A DNA stretch of 64,000 nt, from NCBI RefSeq assembly GCF_000003815.2, contig NC_049996.1:6782896-6846895 (forward strand), given 5' to 3'. Within the stretch, counting starts at the first letter, position 1, and the number at the start of each line of letters is the position of its first letter. A model generated the notes under the pieces. That model was not told where the DNA came from and made no database searches. It saw only the letters and a program-made list of their open reading frames with translations. The translations under genes were made by a program, and so were the position numbers. Shown one piece after another: positions 24,441 through 37,287 of the stretch. Origin of the DNA: Branchiostoma floridae. Lineage: Eukaryota > Chordata > Leptocardii > Amphioxiformes > Branchiostomatidae.

Positions 24441-24893
24441 GGCCACACCAATTTAATTTCTTGGTTCACGGATTCGCTCGCACCTATTTTTTTGAGAAAA
24501 AAAATGAAAATAAAAATTACCACTCAGCAAATTTTCACCATTAATGAAACCATTCACCAACTTTCTGGTGTATAGCAAATTGGCCTTTATATTATAAGCT
24601 CCTTAAAATTTGGGTATTATTATTGCAGTTATACCGGTATCTTTCATTCATGAAGAATGGGACAAACATAAAAACTGACACTATTTTTGCAATTTTCAAC
24701 AAACAGATGCTGTTACTGTACAGTAATAGTGGTTTTGTACTTTTTTTCAAGCTGAAAACTTTTTATTCTTTATGTTTTGGATTAGCCCTTACCTTTACCC
24801 CAACCATTTTACAATTTTTATTTTTATTTCGCCCTTTCACTCCATATTTTTTATGAAAAAATTCGTGAACCAAGAAATTAAATTGGTGTGGCC
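24441..24893. mobile_element. PIF/Harbinger-like MITE in the VPS9 3' UTR
   Basis: Perfect inverted ends of about 30 bp begin GGCCACACCAATTTAATTTC and end GAAATTAAATTGGTGTGGCC. TTA is present on each side (24438-24440, 24894-24896), the usual Harbinger target duplication. The 453-bp element is A/T-rich and non-coding. Confidence 0.75.
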
Positions 24894-26062
24894 TTAGCAT
24901 GCTTGAGGTGTGGCTGTCCTATAACAGACATCCAGCCCAGCATACCCTCTAAGCAATTCTTACATACATGCATCAATGACAATCCTTACTATAGGGTACT
25001 ACATACGGTAACAGGTTGAACCCCGGGCCTTTATGTATCCAGTTCGGGCAAACTGACATAGTGATTCAGGAACAAAATTGTACTGACCTCCGAAAAAAAA
25101 AAAATTTTTACAATAAAAACTTGGTAAAATAAAGAAATCGTGCCTTTTCAAATCCATAAGCCGGTGTAGGAAAAAGTATGTAACTGCAGCACAAAGTTTA
25201 TGTTTATAGTTTATAATAATTATTTTCAGATACATTTGAGTGCTGCATACATGTATACACAGGGAAAACTCTGCAGTCATGCCTTAATATTTACAAAATG
25301 TAAAGCCACAAACATTTGGAATATACATGTAGTACATCGTAGAACACAAAGATTTTGATGACACATTGAGAAAATGTGTGAAAATTTACATGTAGATGGT
25401 AGGAAAAACTCGCTTTAGACACATTCATTAAATCATGTAATATATAATATATCATAAATAATAAGTGCATGAAGAAGGTGCTAACAATAGATCTGGGTGA
25501 AAATGACACTATACGATGTATTTTTCTGTGCAATGGAAAAGTAATACTGTTTCATGAAGTTGAATATAGTACTTAGTACTATGTTGATGTACAGTCTTCA
25601 TGAGGTTGCACATTGTCAAGTAGTTTTTTTTCGGTTCTTTTAGCATACATGAAATAAGTTTTTGCTTTATGGCTTTTTAGGGGAGTGCAATTGAGCATTT
25701 AAATGTTCGTTATTTGTATATATTTTGACCAAGTTGTTTCATAGGAAAGTTATGGATAAAGCCCTAGTTTGCATAATGCCTGCTTTAATATTTTCCATAC
25801 TCACGATTGCTAATTTGTTTAAAAACAAAGGGGTACAATACCTTAAAATGTGCAACAACACAATAGGAAATACAACTACAGTTAATGTAGTTGTGCTGTG
25901 GATTTGTCTGTGAAAGAATTTTTAAATGGCATGAGACATAAGTTGTACATTTCGTGTTAAATATTTGCATTGCATTTTATTAAATGCTGGTCAAGCTTAG
26001 TCTATTCTATGCTTAAGTTTTATTTTTTGTTCCTGTACATGTTTGTGCATTTGTGCCTGTTA

Positions 26063-26068
26063 AATAAA
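26063..26068 (+). terminator. Candidate polyadenylation signal of the VPS9 gene
   Basis: AATAAA in GTTAAATAAATCTGTG is followed by T/G-rich sequence. It lies 3.3 kb past the stop codon, so earlier signals may be used. No other hexamer was preferred on sequence grounds. Confidence 0.35.
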
Positions 26069-26184
26069 TCTGTGAAATGTTTTAACCATGTTTGACGTAT
26101 TGAAAAAAAGGAGGCAGTATTTGCAAGTAATTACATGTAGGAATGACCTTATTTTGAACCATGTTCAGATGAAGAGATACAAAA

Positions 26185-26400
26185 AGAGGAAGTTCTGCTG
26201 CAGTATCTTAGCAAGCTGCTAGGGGGACAAAAATCTAACAGGTCTTACCAATACCTACCTACATAATTATCAAATATAACAATCCATCCAAACATTCTTC
26301 AGTTATCATGTTCACACACACACACAGAAACAAGCAAACAGGCACACACACACATAAACAAGCACACACAAATACACATACACATGCACACACGATCGGA
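26185..26400. repeat. Dispersed repeat ending in CA-rich sequence
   Basis: TTCTGCTGCAGTATCTTAGC, GCTAGGGGGACA, ATCCATCCAAACATTCTTCA and GTTATCATGTTCACACACAC is one of at least three same-strand copies; the others are at 27640-27790 and 31975-32175 (TTATGCTGTTCA...CACA). All share a body and a terminal CA-rich tract. Confidence 0.55.
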
Positions 26401-26874
26401 GTTGCCAAAAATTAACTTCAATTTTTAGGTAATTAACAACGACTCTGGTAGCAATTTGTCCAAAAGACCGGTCTAAACACTGGCATATCCTGGATCCAAT
26501 TCAAACTATACGTTTTAGTGCTTAGGCCACAGACTTAACAAAATCAACAGTTACATACGTGTGCTGTGATTGCGTAGTATCTGCACCAACTGAAACGTTC
26601 CAAAACAAGGCGTGGCTCTCTCAAACGCGGGACCTCCTATTTACTAACGCCCCGTCCAAAATGACGACAACCAAGTACCTAGTATTTCCTGCCATTGAAG
26701 AACGGTTCTACAAGTTAAACCATTCAGATCAATGTATACTGTAGCTTCCAATCTGTTACTTAAAATATGTACACATGTAGTTACCTGTACATTTGTAAGA
26801 GGAGCGCCGGTGTAATTTTTCCGACTACTACTATATCTACGCCACTCAACCTCTGCTTGGAGAGTAACTTGTAC

Positions 26875-26912
26875 CAAGGAGGTTATACCACATATGTGAT
26901 ATAACCTCCTTG
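26875..26912. repeat. 38-bp near-perfect palindrome
   Basis: CAAGGAGGTTATA, then CCACATATGTGA, then TATAACCTCCTTG. The 13-bp arms are perfect and the centre is itself palindromic (CACATATGTG). Confidence 0.8.
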
Positions 26913-27348
26913 CTTGTACATAGACTAAGACTTAGACCTCTTACCCTTAAGTTACAAACCTATACATCAAGTTTAACTTACGTTTTACTCAAGAAGGTTT
27001 GTCTTTAGGATTAGCCTTGTTGTTTCGTTTGAAGTATACGTTCAACAGTTGAGTTAATTATGTGTATTCAATGAGAAGTGTAAATGTATGTATGTGTTGG
27101 GACCCAATATCAGCTGAGCTGCCTGGGTTTAGGTACCATGTATTGCATTGTCTGCAATTTCAATAAATCTAGAGCGTACAAATCGTCCAGTAGCCCTAAC
27201 GGTGTGACATGAAACGGGATTGCTATTGAGCTATGGCATGTGGTCTCTATACTAATCTATACTAGACTCCATTGGTTGGAGGAAAATAGTTTAGATTGGC
27301 CAAATAGACGGAATACCAGTAATATACGCCAGAAGCCGGTCATACAAG

Positions 27349-27362
27349 GTATATATATACAG
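27349..27362 (+). promoter_or_regulatory. Possible TATA box upstream of the pannexin-like gene
   Basis: GGTATATATATACAG lies about 930 bp before the preferred start codon. The distance would need a long 5' UTR or another leader exon. Only the motif supports this. Confidence 0.15.
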
Positions 27363-28288
27363 AGTAGTACATCACGTAGACTGGAAACTGTACTCCTCTG
27401 AACGGCTAACTCGATCCTCTAGAGTATCATCTATTTTGCCAGTTTCAACTATTTTTCCATGGACCATTACTTATGAAGTCTGCTAGAGACTACATCTACA
27501 CGTGCACAAGTTTTCTTGGCATGATTTTTTTGTGATGACTGTGTGCCTTTTCTGAGTTGTATTTCTTAAGCATATTCTGAGTTCCGACTTTCTGATCGAC
27601 CACTATCAGAAAACCGGTAACCAATCAAAATACCCAGAAGTTCGGCTGCAGTTCTATAGAAGACCGCCAGGAGGCCCATGATCTAATAGTCTCTTCCTTT
27701 TGCTAACACCTACTGACATACAATTACCAAATATCATCCACGAGTTATGCTGTTCACAGACACACAGACAGACACACACATGTACAGACATACACTTGAA
27801 AATGTGACCCGAAAGCGAAGGTAAAATGTTAAGTCATGTAGTGCTACAAGCCTATTCTCCAAGCAGATCCTGCGGTGCCATAAGATAGTATCAAAGCTGG
27901 CCAGGGAGTATAGCCGGCTAAGGGAGTCAAACGGACAATTACGCACCGTGGATCTGGTTTGAGATATTGCTACAAACCACTCTGTGGTCGCCTTTTTCTA
28001 ATTGTTTTGAAAATCCCCTTACAAGATGTCAAACAATGTTTTTCCTTCCGCCGGCCGGGCGCGACCTGTTTTCAACAAGCTGTGTGCAAACCTGACCAAA
28101 CAATGCAAACAATGTCCCACCGGTCGCCTTACATACAACAGTGCCTTGTGCGTTACCCCACACAACCACACGGTACCGCTGTCACCCCCCAAATCCCCGC
28201 GTCTCGCCGTGAATACGAAAATTCCCAGCAGCAAACACTTTCTGACAGTCGACAACTACACACGTTACCGTACAACGTCAGAGGGAGT

Positions 28289-31200
28289 ATGAATCGGCCG
28301 GAGTTGAATCCCGCGCTACGTTTCTCCCTGAGCGACATACGGACGGACCTGAAAATGGACAGACTCGTGAAGTTTCTAACCGTTTGGTTGGTTTTTGGCG
28401 TAACTGCTGTTACCCTACTTCTTCAAGTCACAGGTAAGCCGTCTTAAGATTCTATCTGTAACGTTTAAGACTTTCTCTTACAACGTGTCCGTAAGGCATA
28501 CATACAAACGTTTAGACGTTAGTATAGAAAATACGTTACATTTTGGCGCGTACTAACTAAGACATTGTAAACATTAACTGATTCTGATATGTTATTATTA
28601 CCTTACCCTACTTGTGCATGCTAATGGCATTTTAAATTAAATGGCGCAATAAAATGCTCGATGATTGAAGCTCTCGAATATGAAGAGCTTTTAAGGTGCC
28701 ACTCAAGATCAGGAGATAAGACGGCTAGCTTGAAATTAAGGGTCGACTAGAACTTGGCAAAGGCCTTTACGCGACCCACATGGCGTTAGCACACTTATAT
28801 ACACAAAGTCCAGATGGTTTTAGTTTTGATGTCTGTCTGTGTATAAATGTGAGTGTTGATCTTGTAGAGTTTAAAACAAGGTATGCATGAAGCTGTGCAT
28901 ATATATTATCAAAGGTAGTGTTTACAGTAATGTGGTAGAAAATGGTCAATCTTTGACAGGTCTTGTTGGAACATGCTTACGAGTGATTTAGATATGTCTA
29001 AAGAGAACAGTCCCCCTTTGAACAAACGTGTACAGAATGTTTCACACCCAAATACCTTACCGACATATACAGTTTTAAACAAGTGCTTCTTTCAAGCCTC
29101 GTGCTTATACTGTAGAAACTTTCGCTGTGAGCTCTGAAAATAGATTGGTAGTTTGGAGCGTTTATGTTGTAACGTCTACCATTAGATAATTGAACGTTGG
29201 CGGATCAGATTTTTATCATTATTTAATGTGACCACTACACTAGTGGGGGTGAAAATTCAGTATTGGGAAGGGATGTCACTGTAGCTCAATTGGTAGCGGT
29301 TTCATAGTTGAGCTCTTGGTCGGTAACTCAAGTAGCTAGGCCTGGGTTCGAGTACTGGTAAGGGCATCCTGGTTGAGGCTGCAATGTCTTTCGGTTGGGA
29401 CGTAAATTGGGGTTCATTTGTTTTAAAACTTGAAAACTGCCTCACTATACATGGGTACCTACTAGTGGTAATAATACAACAATAAGAACAAGTATGACAT
29501 GTGCGCCTGAATTCTTTGGCAAGTCATGCTATACTAATAAACAGGTACGTTGCAGTATTTACAACAAAGTGTTTCTCTATATCAATGTGAAAGTATATCA
29601 TTTTTTAGTTCACGTTCAATATCAGATTCAATGCTTGCCACTGATATGCTCATTACACCTACATGAGTATTCACTTGTGTTGAAAACTAGTGGATGCACA
29701 ATATATGACGTGTGCGCTCCATTTTTTCTGTAATCTCTCGAAGGCCAGTTTCCGTATACCTGGCGCTGTAACCATAGTAACAACATGCATTTATCATCAT
29801 CAATAACGTGGGGTTGTCCTTCTTATCATTATTAGTCTAAAAAAGCGCGTTGTTTCAACCAAAGGGCGGTAACAATTGTAATATTACCAGATAGGGGCAC
29901 TCGTTGACTAAGGATTAGATAGCGTACTACGGACTTTATTCACTGCCCTTTTTCCCGAATAGGTGATCATTCTAAGCCTATCGTTTTATTAATGGTACCC
30001 TTAATTGAAATAGTGTCAACTTGAAATCGCTTGCTTGTAGTCGTAATCTTTGCAAATGTCACGAGATGAAAAAAGACACAGAGGTTTTTTTTTTCAGTGC
30101 GGTCAATGCTTCCATGGCACTTGTACGTGCTGTGTTATTCAACTTTTGGTCCAATTTTAGGAACACACCGTGTGAGATTCTTTGTGTAATCGCTGGCACG
30201 CAAATAGCTCGACCTGAATGCCTTTTTTTCACGAGATTAAAAATCACAGAGGTCTCTCTTTTTTCAGAGCGGTCAAGGCTTCCGTGGCTCTTGTACGTGC
30301 TGCTTTCTACCACTTTTGGTCCAATTTTAGTAACACACCGTGTGAGTTTCTTTGTGTAATCGCTGGCACGCAAATAGCTCGACCTGAATGCCTTTTTTTC
30401 ACGCTACCAAAACCGCGTGTACCAAGCATAGGCTCTTGAAATAGTGGCTCTTTCAACAGTGACGACGCCCCCTTTTTAAGGATCTTTTAAGGGTAGTGAC
30501 TCGATCAAGACCTGTGTTAGAAAAACAACAAGCGTGCGAGTTTCGACATCCATTGCATAACCGACGTAACTTCAAAGGAATCCAGCGACAAGCGATTTTA
30601 TGGTCTAGCACTCTAAGCTTCTTGTCCAGAATTCTGAACACCGAGAGTATATTGTTTAAAAGGGGCGATGTTTTTCTTGGCACCAGTCAGTTATACCTCA
30701 CAGGCTCTTTATCAAATGTTTGGACTAGTACAAAAATTGGCGTCAGTACAAGAAAACAACCTTCCTTATCGGGGCACTGACTGCTGTTACATGTTATCGG
30801 AGAGTAAAGATAACGTGTTTTGGATACTATGAGTAAATAATGTCTTGTTGCTTGGTAGTTATCATTAGTTATTCTGCTGTGTAGATATACGACGCCAAGT
30901 TTTGGATAATAGGTTGTCGGGGCAGCAAAGATTATCTCAAATTGAGCAACCAAAATCTATTTTCTTTGTACGAAACACGGTTTCACTGATCAGACGACGT
31001 TTCATCTCAACCAAGGCCCCCTACGCCACAATGCTGGGCTTTAAATGATCAGGTAGTCGGGATAGCATAGATTGTCTCAAAGTTGAGGAACCAAAATCTA
31101 TTTTCTTGGTACGGACCTCTGTAACACTGATCAGACGACTTTTCCTCTCAACCAAGGCCCCCTACACCACGCCCCTTTAGGCATACACAAGAGCCCTCTA

Positions 31201-34200
31201 CTCAAGACTTGTCACGCCAAGCTATAGGTGGGGTTAGCGACATAAAACCTCCTTAGCTGAAGAAAGATCTCAGGAAACGAACATTTCAACAGCGTTCTCA
31301 CAACCGAGACCAAATGACCTAACCTTGTTAACAGGACTGTAGAGATAGTTCCGCTTGAGCGAAGCGTGGCAAAGAAACACAAAGTATACTAACGCTACTG
31401 CATCAAACCTAGTGTAAAACAGGAAAACGCAGTTCAATGCCGCCACATTTTAGTGGATTTGTAGTATTAGTAAATGTATGTAAGGGAGTGTCAAAACAGC
31501 TTAACATAATTGGCTTAAAGTTCCGCCGCTAGTTCCCACCCTTATTAAGAGGAAATGGGGCAGGTAAAAATCAGTTAGTGGACCTTTCTCTGTTAATGAT
31601 ACCTTCTTAAGGGGCCAATTTACAGTATTAGTAAATGTATGTAAGGCAACGTCCAAACAACGTAACATAATTGGTCTAAACTTCCGCCGCTGTTACGATA
31701 ACAGAAGTAAGACGAAGTTAAAACAGGTAAAAACCAGTTAGTGGTGGACTCATTCTGGGTTGAAGCTATTTTCCCATGGATAATTAGACGTTAGAGGGGC
31801 CTGTGACACCTGTGAAATTTGGGTGTAGGGGACCGTAGCAGTCATGGTACATGGGGCAACCAAAGGGGTACACGAAGCCAACACAGGTCAGCGAAAGAAC
31901 AACATAGACACAAGAGCTATCTAGATTTCTAGCAACCAAAACCCATGGCGATAGCATGTGCAGAGCACGCGAGATATCAACACTGGAAGTTCTTCTGTAG
32001 TGCTTAGGAAACCCGCTAGGAGGCCCAAATTTTAATCATTTCTTTGATAAGACATGATCTAACTGCGTACTAAATTTCATGACAATCAATGCACAGCTTC
32101 TTGAGTTATGCTGTTCATCCACATAATGACAAACATACAAACGCTAACAAAAACATAACCTCCCTAGCGGAGGTAACAAGCCTGTGGGAGTACAGTAGAA
32201 GCCGCTTATATTGATTGCACGGCCTATTTGCCAGTGAATTTCGTGCAATTATCCGGCTGGTACAATAATGCGAAATTATATAGCTGGACCACACCGGTTT
32301 GGCATTTTGGAATTCCGGATCCGTGCAGTTAACAGAAGTGTGCGTTAATCCGTTGTGCAATTAACTGGCTTCTACTGTAGTTGGGAAGGGGCCAAAGCTA
32401 TTAAAACAAGGCTGGACTCCAGGATAAAGAAATAAAGCTCACTTAACAATAACATAAATACAGCTCTTCAATATCCTGTCAACGTCACTACATTAATATG
32501 AAAAATGTACACATTGTTTCAACATAGTAATGTTGAATTCTAGTTCCATACTTCGAAACATTTCAGGCATGTCATGTTGCTACACAGTAGTGTGGTGTGT
32601 TTTGACATTGTTACTCATTACCAAAGCATTTCTGACAAATCTCTACTCAGACGTTACGAACCCTTTGTGTAGGTTGTTTCAGCTGTGTTAGCGCCTATTT
32701 TTGATCACACAAACTTCATTCTTTTATGACGAGAGGGCTTCCTACAAGGGCACAACTGTGTCTACAAACCCGCCACACAGCATTCACAGGGGCTATGTAC
32801 ACAGCTCTAGTCACTACCTGTAGTAGGTAATGAATTGTGCTGTTTCTAGGAGCCGCCTCGACTTCTCAATAGAATGTTTAGGACGAGAGGTTGGCTCACC
32901 AATTAAGAAAGGTGAGGGAATGGTGCTTCAGGCAATTGTGAGGGATTTTTGTTGTTGTTACAGTTTGTAGCAACGAATCGTTAGATTCGCATCAAAGGGG
33001 TGCGAAATTGTGTTGTTAAGCACGTCTCCTGTTGTAGTAAATTGCACCTTTAAAGGTGGAATCTGGAAACTTTGTGACTTAAGGCAAAATTGCTGCGGTG
33101 TAATGATAGTACAACCACTTAATGTTTTAAGAGGTAGACGCGTTCCGCAACTGGGTTTGTGTAACCATTGTTTTCATAATTGGAATATTATTTGAAATGT
33201 AAAATTATGACTGAAAAGTTCTCAACATATCTATACCTTTTCCTTTTGATTTTCAAAGTTAAACTTTTTACGTTCTAGATAGTTGTTATTAGTGTTCTTG
33301 ATATCAAAGTTCAGTATATTTGTCACTGAAATGAAACCATGCGAGTTAAAAATAATGTTGAATTTTGTGGCCATTGCTTTGTCTTTAATTGTAAGTTGTT
33401 TAGGCTCTCATTCCACTGGACACTGGGCATTCTGGAGTTATGCTGGTCAACGTAACACACACACACAAAAGATACCGAAAATATAGCATTACAGCGAAGG
33501 TAGAAAGACAACAAAACTAAAATCGTAAAACGATTCATTTTCATCTATGAACTTCGTTGATCGCTTTGCCTAATCGCTCAGTCACAGGGAAGACATAGAG
33601 GTGTTTTCAAAACTCTACTAGGTCTCCATACATGTTCGGGCATACAGGGCAATTAACCCTAAGATGTTGTGGTATTCTCAAGTGTCCTCGACCTTTGTAA
33701 AACGTCAGAGGTTTGGCGTGTCTTTTTGAGTGGACAGCATTTGATACGCACTCTAACAGAACCATGATGCAAATATTTTCGTGACCAGTCACAGAAGCCT
33801 TTTGTCCCTGCGATCTTGAAGAGAGAAAAATGGGCACGTGTACCTGAATAGTAATGAACTAGGATAGCAATAACAAGAGGATGTTGTCCGTTTTGTCTGT
33901 GGAATTGTGATACGGCAGTGAATCATTGATTGTTGAACTTTAATAAACTCGTGTTCATGATCTTGCATATGTTTTACAGGACCACCTGGTGTAAAGTGTT
34001 ACGCCACCTACTGTCGTCCACAGAACTGCAGCCTCTACGCCCTTCACGCGGCCCAGTTCGCCGAAGCGTCCTGTCTTTCGAGCTCGGTTCAACCGCCGGT
34101 TTCCCGCCCGAACGGGCCGCTAAACCAGTATCTCATCCCGCTAGCGTTCTTCATTCAAGCCGTTCTCTGCTACATGCCGCATCTTATATGGGAAATATTC

Positions 34201-34851
34201 GCCGCGGAAAAGTTAAAGGCAGCCCTGCTTGGGAAGAGACGAAGCCGTCATTCGTCCAAAAAGGTGTACCTGAAGAAAGTTGAACCACGCCACCTAACGG
34301 ATCTGAAACAAACTGCACACGGCAAGCGTCCGCCTACTCCCGAGCTGAAGTTCAAAGTCAAGGAGAGGAGCACCATCACGAGATACTACCGCCTCAGAGA
34401 AGTTGTCACGATGTTGTTGCTCATTTTCTTTCTGTTGTATTATTGCCTGTGTCCTGTACATCGTTTGGAAAACATCTATGATTCTTTCGTATGCATGGTG
34501 AACGATGTAGCTGTTACGTGTTCGCTTGGATCCGGTCAGACCCTTCGGATGGCTTGGATCACGAACATCACGATCCTGATCACGGGAACTCTCGTGCTTC
34601 TGTACCACGTGATCACCACGTTCCTGTGGCATGACGGGAAGGTTGGGTTAGAAAATGGCGGCGGCAGAAGTTCTAAACACCGCAGAGAAACGCTATACGC
34701 AGAGGAGCAGATAAATCAAGCATGGGACTCATGTGGCACGGAGTTGAACGGTTCTGCGAATGATACAAAACTGTTGGCCATGTTTTCTGAGTCCAATCCT
34801 GGTCTTTTCATGGGCTACGGGAGCGTCAAACTTGCAAAATCAACAGTCTGA
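28289..34851 (+). CDS. Pannexin/innexin-like channel subunit (2 exons, 338 aa)
   Basis: Exon 1 is 28289-28433 (CACAG|GTAAGC, phase 1) and exon 2 is 33980-34851 (TTTTACAG|GACCACC, TGA at 34849-34851). TM1 is about residues 30-46 (LTVWLVFGVTAVTLLLQ). Extracellular loop 1 is about 49-98, with Cys at 55, 60, 65 and 80 and a sequon N64-C-S. TM2 is 99-119 and ends CYMPHLIW, the innexin/pannexin Y-x-P-x-x-h-W pattern. The cytoplasmic loop is basic. TM3 is about 190-206. Loop 2 has FVC (Cys220) and Cys229, and TM4 is about 239-262, followed by a 75-residue tail. Four-pass topology, two-cysteine spacing in loop 2, and DSFVCMV against pannexin's DEFVCSI support the family. Such subunits form hexa- to octameric hemichannels or gap junctions in the plasma membrane (family knowledge). 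An in-frame ATG at 28103 would add 62 residues; 28289 is preferred because it leaves the usual short N-terminus before TM1. Confidence 0.8.
29278..29440 (+). mobile_element. tRNA-derived SINE-like copy 1
   Basis: TAGCTCAATTGG resembles a pol III A box, and GGTTCGAGTAC, about 65 bases on, resembles a B box. A body follows (GGGCATCCTGGTTGAGGCTG, TTTCGGTTGGGACGTAAA) that is shared with the copy at 58460. It lies in the pannexin-like gene's intron. Confidence 0.55.
30058..30404. repeat. Tandem duplication, two units of about 170 bp
   Basis: ACACCGTGTGAGATTCTTTG with AATAGCTCGACCTGAATGCC at about 30165-30230 recurs nearly unchanged at about 30335-30404. The ORFs on both strands come from the duplication and lie in the pannexin-like gene's intron. 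Confidence 0.8.
30914..31170. repeat. Tandem duplication, two units of about 120-140 bp
   Basis: GGAACCAAAATCTATTTTCT with ACTGATCAGACGAC and CTCAACCAAGGCCCCCTAC occurs in both halves with about 85-90 percent visual identity. Confidence 0.75.
31455..31755. repeat. Tandem duplication, two units of about 160 bp
   Basis: AGTATTAGTAAATGTATGTA with AACATAATTGG and TTCCGCCGCT, then AAAAATCAGTTAGTGG, recur in both halves, with unrelated inserts near the middle. Confidence 0.7.
32193..32377. mobile_element. TA-flanked MITE (Tc1/pogo-like ends)
   Basis: CAGTAGAAGCC ... GGCTTCTACTG are perfect inverted ends with TA on each side (32191-32192, 32378-32379). The 185-bp interior is rich in GTGCAATTA and TTAACTG motifs. 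It lies in the intron of the pannexin-like gene. Confidence 0.7.
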
Positions 34852-35888
34852 AACTTTTGTGTCAAGGTTTTTTTATCTAGAATTTTGTAACGTTACACTT
34901 GACTTTATTCCTTCCATGACGGATACCAATGCTAACGTTCACTTCATTTGTATCTAGGTACTTAACTCGTGGTCACTATGAACCATCGATTTTAAAGAAC
35001 TTCTGCATCAGAAAGTAAATGTGTAACGTTACATTGCGTGCCTGTGTGTCATTAACGCTGATAAGGGAAACTTCATTTGTAATCGAACTGGTATTGTGGA
35101 ATCTATATAGTAGAGTGGACCAATTCCTCAGCTAACCGACATCTATCGCACCGCAGTCATCCCCCAGTAAGACATATGGAGCCTGCCAAAATATTATTTT
35201 ATGGTATTGTGGAATATTTTCTCGTGCATTGTGAATATTACTTGAATTTCTTACTATTTGGATGAAATTGGTGTAACATACTTTATAATTTTGATAAAAT
35301 GGACCAACTATGGTGGTAGAATTCGCCTCATCATGTCTTTTCAGTCTCACCGACACAGACAGTCTTTTATAGATGACACCTACCATTCTTTCTTGACATT
35401 TTATAATAGTCATAAACTTTAAATTGATAAGTAGCAACTAGGTATCGTGCGGGATAGACACCCGCTGATTTTTGGTACAGGAGTGCAGTGATAAATTTTC
35501 TTACTTGATTTTGAAGCGAAGTTAGATAAACTCAATTCATATCTGTCTATAACGTACTTTCTGCGATGGCCTAGCTGGCGACTTGTCAACAACGCCAAAA
35601 GCGTAATGCGTAAAGATATGGTAAAGGGAGTAGGCGATAGCGTATGATTTATCCCCACTGCACTAAAACCAATATTCAAGCGTATTTTATGTGTAAAGAT
35701 GCGTTTTTGTCATGAAAGTTTTACTTTACCCATGCCTTTTTTTCCAAACTTTAAATCTCACCTACATCTCTTCTGCCTTGACCGTTTTTCAAGAGTTCAA
35801 GGGCGGAGTAGGTCAAGAGTCTTGATAAATGCTTTACAACTGAACACCTTCCGTACATCATAAGACACTGCTGATGTGTTTTTTATCC

Positions 35889-36375
35889 TCGTTAATGTTT
35901 ACAAGTTTCTCTAATGCCCTATTCACACATCACTTACTTCGTCCTTTCCAAGAACAGATACCTTTATCAAGGATCTTGTCATGACATACATAATTTTCTC
36001 TGTATCTTATCCAATATTTGGCTTACTACTCCCATCCAAAAACTAAAAGCTTGTCGGTTTGTTAATGTTTACAAGTTTCTCTAATGCCCTATTCACATCG
36101 CTTACTTCCTCCTTTCCAAGAACAAATACTTTTATCAAGGATCTTGTCACGAAATACATAATTTTTTCTGTATCTTATCCAATGTTTGGCTTACTACTCC
36201 CATCCAAAAACTAAAAGCTTGTCGGTTTGTTAATGATTACAAGTTTCTCTAATGCACTATTCATCTCCTTCCTCCATTCCAGGAACATATACCTTTATCA
36301 AGAATCTAGATATGGCATACATACATTTCTGTATCTTATACAATGTTTGTCTTACTGCCATTCATAAGTTGAAAG
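35889..36375. repeat. Three tandem units of about 172 bp
   Basis: AATGTTTACAAGTTTCTCTA starts units at about 35894 and 36064, with AATGATTACAAGTTTCTCTA at about 36232. Shared internal blocks are ACCTTTATCAAGGATCTTGT and CCAATATTTGGCTTACTACT. The third unit is truncated and diverged. Confidence 0.85.
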
Positions 36376-36747
36376 TTTATGATAACGGTGATAGTGCTAC
36401 AACACTGGAATATAGATTAAAATCTTTATTGGCACGACAAAAGTACAGCGACAGTCGTAAGGTCTATGACAACTACTTACATTACAACTATAAAGGCAAC
36501 TATATATGGATTTCTACAGGCATGAGTAAATCAACATATTGGGTCTAGCATGTCATTTACACTAACGGTTCTACGGTATACGCATACAGATATATTTGCC
36601 TACTTGTACACAGTAAGGGAGACAATAAGCCCCCCCCCCCCCCCGAATGTACGAGTAATTGACTTTATCTATCGACCAGAGAGTAGGAAATTCTTTGGAG
36701 CAACGGGAAAGTAATGTGAACAGCTTTGTGCGTTTATCATTTGCAAG

Positions 36748-37140
36748 TATGAAAGGTGAAAGTAGTTTCAATAGCCTTTTTATAGGATGTTATCTACTGT
36801 GTCTTGGGTACGGTATTACATGGCAGGGCCCGTCCCTCTCCACCCACTTCATTCTGAAGGCACAATATGATAGTGATAATAATGCTACAACACTGGAATA
36901 TATTAGCAGGTATGGAAGGTGAAGGTAGTTTCCATAGCCTTTTTATATGATGTAAGGACAGCATACTTTTATCTACTATTACTAGTGTCTAGGGTACGAT
37001 ATTGCATGGCAGGGCCCGTCCCTCTCCACCTACTTCACTCTGTAGGCACAGTATGATAGCGGTGATAATGCTACAACACTGGAACGTATTAGCAGGTATG
37101 GAAGGTGAAGGTAGTTCCATAGCCTGTTCATAGGCCGTAA
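36748..37140. repeat. Tandem units of about 165-185 bp
   Basis: GGTGAAAGTAGTTTCAATAG, GGCAGGGCCCGTCCCTCTCC and AATGCTACAACACTGGAATA recur at about 36756, 36918 and 37105. A related fragment is at 36375-36420. Confidence 0.8.
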
Positions 37141-37287
37141 GAGTAGTGCATTATTATAGGGCCTTCACACTGAAATCGAATTAGCAGGAATCAAGCAGAA
37201 CCAGCCGGAATGAAGTATTTGCAAAATTCGTGCCACATTCGGGGCCAGTCGGGTGGGAATTCAAAATGGACCTTATTTTATTTATAT

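Noticed and set aside
27959-28288. Extension of the pannexin-like frame upstream of the chosen ATG (including ATG at 28103)
   Set aside because: It would place about 90 extra residues before TM1, which is unusual for the family; ATG 28289 leaves about 29 residues. It is not excluded.
29278-29365. Possible tRNA gene
   Set aside because: A- and B-box-like motifs are present, but no cloverleaf or acceptor stem pairs; treated as a SINE head.
35105-35440. Similarity to 10999-11340 (TAACCGACATCT, AAGACATATGG)
   Set aside because: Scattered short matches only; probably a shared old repeat, but borders cannot be defined.
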